Source: Chloroflexota bacterium (lineage in GTDB: Bacteria; Chloroflexota; Anaerolineae; Promineifilales; Promineifilaceae). From it: a stretch of DNA of 8,239 bases. The stretch is from NCBI GenBank assembly GCA_024640485.1, contig JAHEEY010000206.1:1-8239 (forward strand). The letters are read 5' to 3'. Below are positions 6,170 through 8,239 of this stretch, piece by piece. Below the pieces are notes generated by a model. That model was given only the letters and a program-made list of their open reading frames with translations, had not been told where the DNA came from and did no database searches. Made by a program: the position numbers and the translations under genes. Position 1 is the stretch's first letter, and each line of letters starts with the position of its first letter.

Positions 6170-7804
6170 TTAGGGCTCCAACGATGTGAAATAGTCTCGG
6201 ATGTATGATTTCATCCCCAGCGGGATATGGTCGTCCGCCAGCGCTTCATAAGCGGCGTTTCGATAGTCGCCGAATACTTGATTATAGGGGACGGTGCTGC
6301 CCTGGTCACTGAATTCGGTGGCGGTCTCACTCAGCAGGCCGCCGCAGCTGGCCGGGTTGGCCAGGCATTCTGCCGGCAGCTCAATGTCCACCCCTTCTTC
6401 CTCCAGCGCCGCGTAGTTGGGTACGGTGATGTTCTCAGCGTGTCCGCCGCCAGGGCCCGGCCCTCCAATCCCCTGACCCTGTTCATTTTGTGCGCCTCCA
6501 GCCCCCTGGCCCTGACCTTGACCTTGGCCCTGACCTTGACCTTGGCCTTGGCCCTGGCCCTGGCCTTCTCCCTGGCCTTGGCCCTGGCCCTCTCCGGGCG
6601 TTTGACCCTCACCTTGGCTCTGACCTTCTCCGCTCTGGCTCGATTGGGCCACTTCCTGACGCCCTTGATTCAACTGCCCGGCAGCTGACTGCGCCTGCTG
6701 GGCGGCTGCCCCTTCCAGGGCGCGCTGCTGCAAGGTGCCGGCGGCTTCCTGCAGCGCCTGTTGGGCACTGCTGATGTCGCCATTCTGAAGCGCCTGGGCC
6801 GCAGCGGCCAGCTGCGAGGCCAGCCGCGTATCGATGCCAGCCAATGCTTCGGCCGTGGCTGCCAGGTCCCCCGCAAGCGCCGCCTGCTCTTCGGCGTTCA
6901 ACTGCGGCAGATCGTCGGCCAGCTGAGCGGCGGCCGCCCCTGCCTGGGAGAGATTCCCAGTTTGAAGCGACTGGCCCAACGCCTGGCTGCTGCCGTTATC
7001 AGCCAGCGGCTGTCCCGCCTCCTGCAGCGCCTGTTTCAGGCTGCCGTTGTCCAGTTGGGATCCCAGCTCTTTCAGATCCGCTTCCGCTTCAGACAAGACC
7101 GCCATCGCCTCTTCCTGGCTCAAATCTCCCTGCTGCAGCCCTTCCAATGCTTGGGCCAGCGGTTCTGTCAGCGCCTCTCTTTGGGCGTCATCCAGTTCCG
7201 GGTTGTTATTGATTTCTTCCTGCAGCGCTTCGATTGTTTCAATCTGCTCCTCAATGCTGGCTTCGATATCTTGCTGCCGCTGCAGGATCTCGCTCTGCGG
7301 ATTTGGCAGCAGCACCGCCATCAGCAGCAGGGTCATCGCCAGTGCGATCATCAGCCAGTCTCGCCGGTTCAGCCCCATGGGCAGCCCTTGTTTGGCGTCT
7401 ACCCGTGCTGCCGCTGACAAAGTATCGCTCAGCTGTGCCTGGGCCAGACCGGCGGGAACGGCCAGGGTGCCTGCCTGGATTTCCACCGCTGTGGTTGCGC
7501 GTTCCTTCAGCCGAAATTGGCGGTCTGCGAATTGGGCCTGCTGGGCGGCGGTTCGGCGCTGCAGAATCAGGAACAGCGTGCTGAACACGATCCCGCTGAG
7601 CGCCAGGATGCCGGCCAGGATGGCGGTCTGCTGATTGTGGAGCAGCGGGCGCAGGCGAGCGGCCGCTGCCACCAGCACCGCTGCCAACAGCCCGGTCAAC
7701 AGCCCTCTGGGAATGGTCAGCAAGCTGTCTCGCCGCCGCCGCCGCCGGTCCCATTGGGCTAGCTGCTCCAGCAGTTGGTTGAAATCCCGCTCACCTGTCA
7801 TCAT
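6170..7804 (-). CDS. Three-TM protein with helical repeats and Gly-Gln tract (DUF4175-like architecture)
   Basis: This 544-residue protein begins with a very basic segment (R20-R25), then membrane segments at about 34-49, 61-81 and 150-167. By the positive-inside rule residues 168-544 lie outside the cell membrane. Residues about 170-385 are helical and Ala/Gln/Leu-rich, with repeated GD(L/I)S-type motifs at 226, 283 and 342. Residues 392-434 are almost only Gly-Gln and Gly-Glu. A compact C-terminal domain (about 458-544) holds the only two cysteines (C480, C487) and ends with RDYFTSLEP. The layout recalls DUF4175-like proteins encoded beside MoxR/DUF58 genes, but the family assignment is tentative. 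The first of two adjacent ATG codons is used; AGGA lies 13 bases upstream, an overly long spacing, so the ribosome site is poor. It may be a scaffold reaching into the cell envelope (inference). Confidence 0.85.
   Translation of the reverse strand: MMTGERDFNQLLEQLAQWDRRRRRRDSLLTIPRGLLTGLLAAVLVAAAARLRPLLHNQQTAILAGILALSGIVFSTLFLILQRRTAAQQAQFADRQFRLKERATTAVEIQAGTLAVPAGLAQAQLSDTLSAAARVDAKQGLPMGLNRRDWLMIALAMTLLLMAVLLPNPQSEILQRQQDIEASIEEQIETIEALQEEINNNPELDDAQREALTEPLAQALEGLQQGDLSQEEAMAVLSEAEADLKELGSQLDNGSLKQALQEAGQPLADNGSSQALGQSLQTGNLSQAGAAAAQLADDLPQLNAEEQAALAGDLAATAEALAGIDTRLASQLAAAAQALQNGDISSAQQALQEAAGTLQQRALEGAAAQQAQSAAGQLNQGRQEVAQSSQSGEGQSQGEGQTPGEGQGQGQGEGQGQGQGQGQGQGQGQGQGQGAGGAQNEQGQGIGGPGPGGGHAENITVPNYAALEEEGVDIELPAECLANPASCGGLLSETATEFSDQGSTVPYNQVFGDYRNAAYEALADDHIPLGMKSYIRDYFTSLEP
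6503..6631 (-). repeat. Hexanucleotide repeat encoding (Gly-Gln/Glu)n
   Basis: About 130 bases repeat with a 6-base period (variants of GGCCAG, GGTCAG and GGTCAA on the minus strand), encoding residues 392-434 of the three-TM protein. Units differ mainly at synonymous positions. Because the period is a multiple of three, gain or loss of units keeps the reading frame, so the linker length can change without breaking the gene. Confidence 0.85.
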
Positions 7805-7851
7805 TTGAACATACTCATCCTGGTGCTGCTGCTGGCAGCAAGGTAGATCGG

Positions 7852-8239
7852 TTAGCTCTCAGAGATCTTGCGAATGCGTCGGACACAAGCCCAGAAGAAG
7901 AAGAGGGCCAACAGTATATAGAGCAGTAGGAACCACGGCCAGGGTGAAAACAGCCAGACCGATTTACCGCCTATCGATGTTTTGAAGAAAAACAAGGCAT
8001 CTTCCTGGATCAAGAAAACTTCACTCAGAATCAAGGTCGCCGGCAGGTTAGTGGTCGATAGAGCCAGGCCGCCATAGGTCATCAGCAGCTCCGCGGTGTT
8101 GGTCATACCGGAAGCCAGAAACACGGTGGAGCTCAACAGGGTGCCGCCTAGAAGGATGATGATCGGCAGGCCCACCGTGAAAAACAGCGACCCGGCAAAG
8201 GTGAGCACACTGGCGGCCAAGGTGGTCCGCATCAGAGTG
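7852..8239 (-). CDS. Probable ABC-2-type transporter permease, partial (N-terminus beyond right edge)
   Basis: The frame is open to the window edge. An ATG at 8232 exists, but codons for Thr and Leu precede it without a stop, so it is probably internal. The visible 128 residues are very hydrophobic: a long double membrane region (from ATG 8232, about residues 4-40), a segment at about 48-70, and a final membrane segment (about 98-115) followed by the basic end VRRIRKISES. A loop containing KTSIGGKSVWLFSPWPW precedes the last segment. This pattern, a short loop, a last helix and a basic tail, fits the C-terminal part of ABC-2 permeases. The assignment rests on topology and composition, because no ATPase or distinctive motif falls in the window. 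It ends in TAA, 47 bases before the three-TM gene, so the two are probably co-transcribed. Confidence 0.6.
   Translation of the reverse strand, partial: TLMRTTLAASVLTFAGSLFFTVGLPIIILLGGTLLSSTVFLASGMTNTAELLMTYGGLALSTTNLPATLILSEVFLIQEDALFFFKTSIGGKSVWLFSPWPWFLLLYILLALFFFWACVRRIRKISES

Noticed and set aside
6227..6688. Plus-strand frame with a long Leu-Thr/Leu-Ala run that looks like a membrane protein
   Set aside because: The hydrophobic run is just the complement of the Gly-Gln hexanucleotide repeat read in another frame.
6761..7417. Plus-strand frame of 218 codons
   Set aside because: It is opposite the helical region of the three-TM protein, and its Gln/Arg/Leu bias mirrors that gene's codons.
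7801..7818. Five-codon leader frame (MSMFK) whose stop overlaps the start of the three-TM gene
   Set aside because: It has no separate ribosome site at proper spacing, and such tiny frames arise easily by chance. Coupled translation is possible but unsupported.
1..8239. tRNA, rRNA, CRISPR array, insertion sequence or attachment site
   Set aside because: I looked for cloverleaf ends, regularly spaced repeats, terminal inverted repeats and transposase motifs and saw none. The only tandem repeat is the coding Gly-Gln tract.

Overview
The window is a dense, mostly minus-strand block of a bacterial genome, with G+C by eye in the high 50s. It holds a BAT/MoxR-type gene cluster: AAA+ ATPase of the MoxR family, DUF58 protein and BatA-like von Willebrand A (VWA) membrane protein, together with accessory membrane genes. 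Protein style (Leu/Gln/Ala-rich, Shine-Dalgarno sites on only some genes) and the pairing of an ABC-2-like permease with MoxR-DUF58-VWA suggest a Chloroflexota-type organism. That assignment is an inference, not something proven by the sequence.

Reading along the minus strand from the right edge: (1) the C-terminal part of a probable ABC-2 permease (7852-8239, cut by the edge); (2) a 544-residue protein with three membrane segments, a long helical region and a Gly-Gln repeat (6170-7804); (3) a MoxR ATPase with all its catalytic motifs (5128-6117); (4) a 198-residue helical protein I do not recognise (4473-5069); (5) a DUF58 protein with an intact VWA metal site (3556-4446). These five genes are 26-58 bases apart and look like one transcript that begins outside the window. 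Genes (6) BatA-like VWA protein (458-2338) and (7) a membrane-anchored, probably OB-fold protein (1-458, cut by the left edge) continue on the same strand. They overlap by one base (TGATG) and should be translationally coupled.

The set is interrupted by one plus-strand gene (2690-3559), a PIG-L/LmbE-family zinc deacetylase. Its stop codon interlocks with the DUF58 stop codon in a CTAG palindrome. It has its own near-consensus sigma70 promoter in the 351-base divergent region 2339-2689. The same region carries an exact TATAAT with an extended -10 pointing at the BatA-like gene, and a pair of identical 7-base direct repeats at an 11-base period. The cluster is therefore probably two transcription units, with the deacetylase convergent to one and divergent from the other.

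How the parts may work together (inference from family knowledge and topology): MoxR and DUF58 would be cytosolic ATPase and VWA adaptor. The BatA-like VWA domain, most of the Gly-Gln protein and the OB-fold protein would lie outside the membrane, and the permease would span it. This resembles an envelope-maturation or stress-tolerance machine. Its substrate, and whether the deacetylase belongs to it, cannot be told from this sequence.
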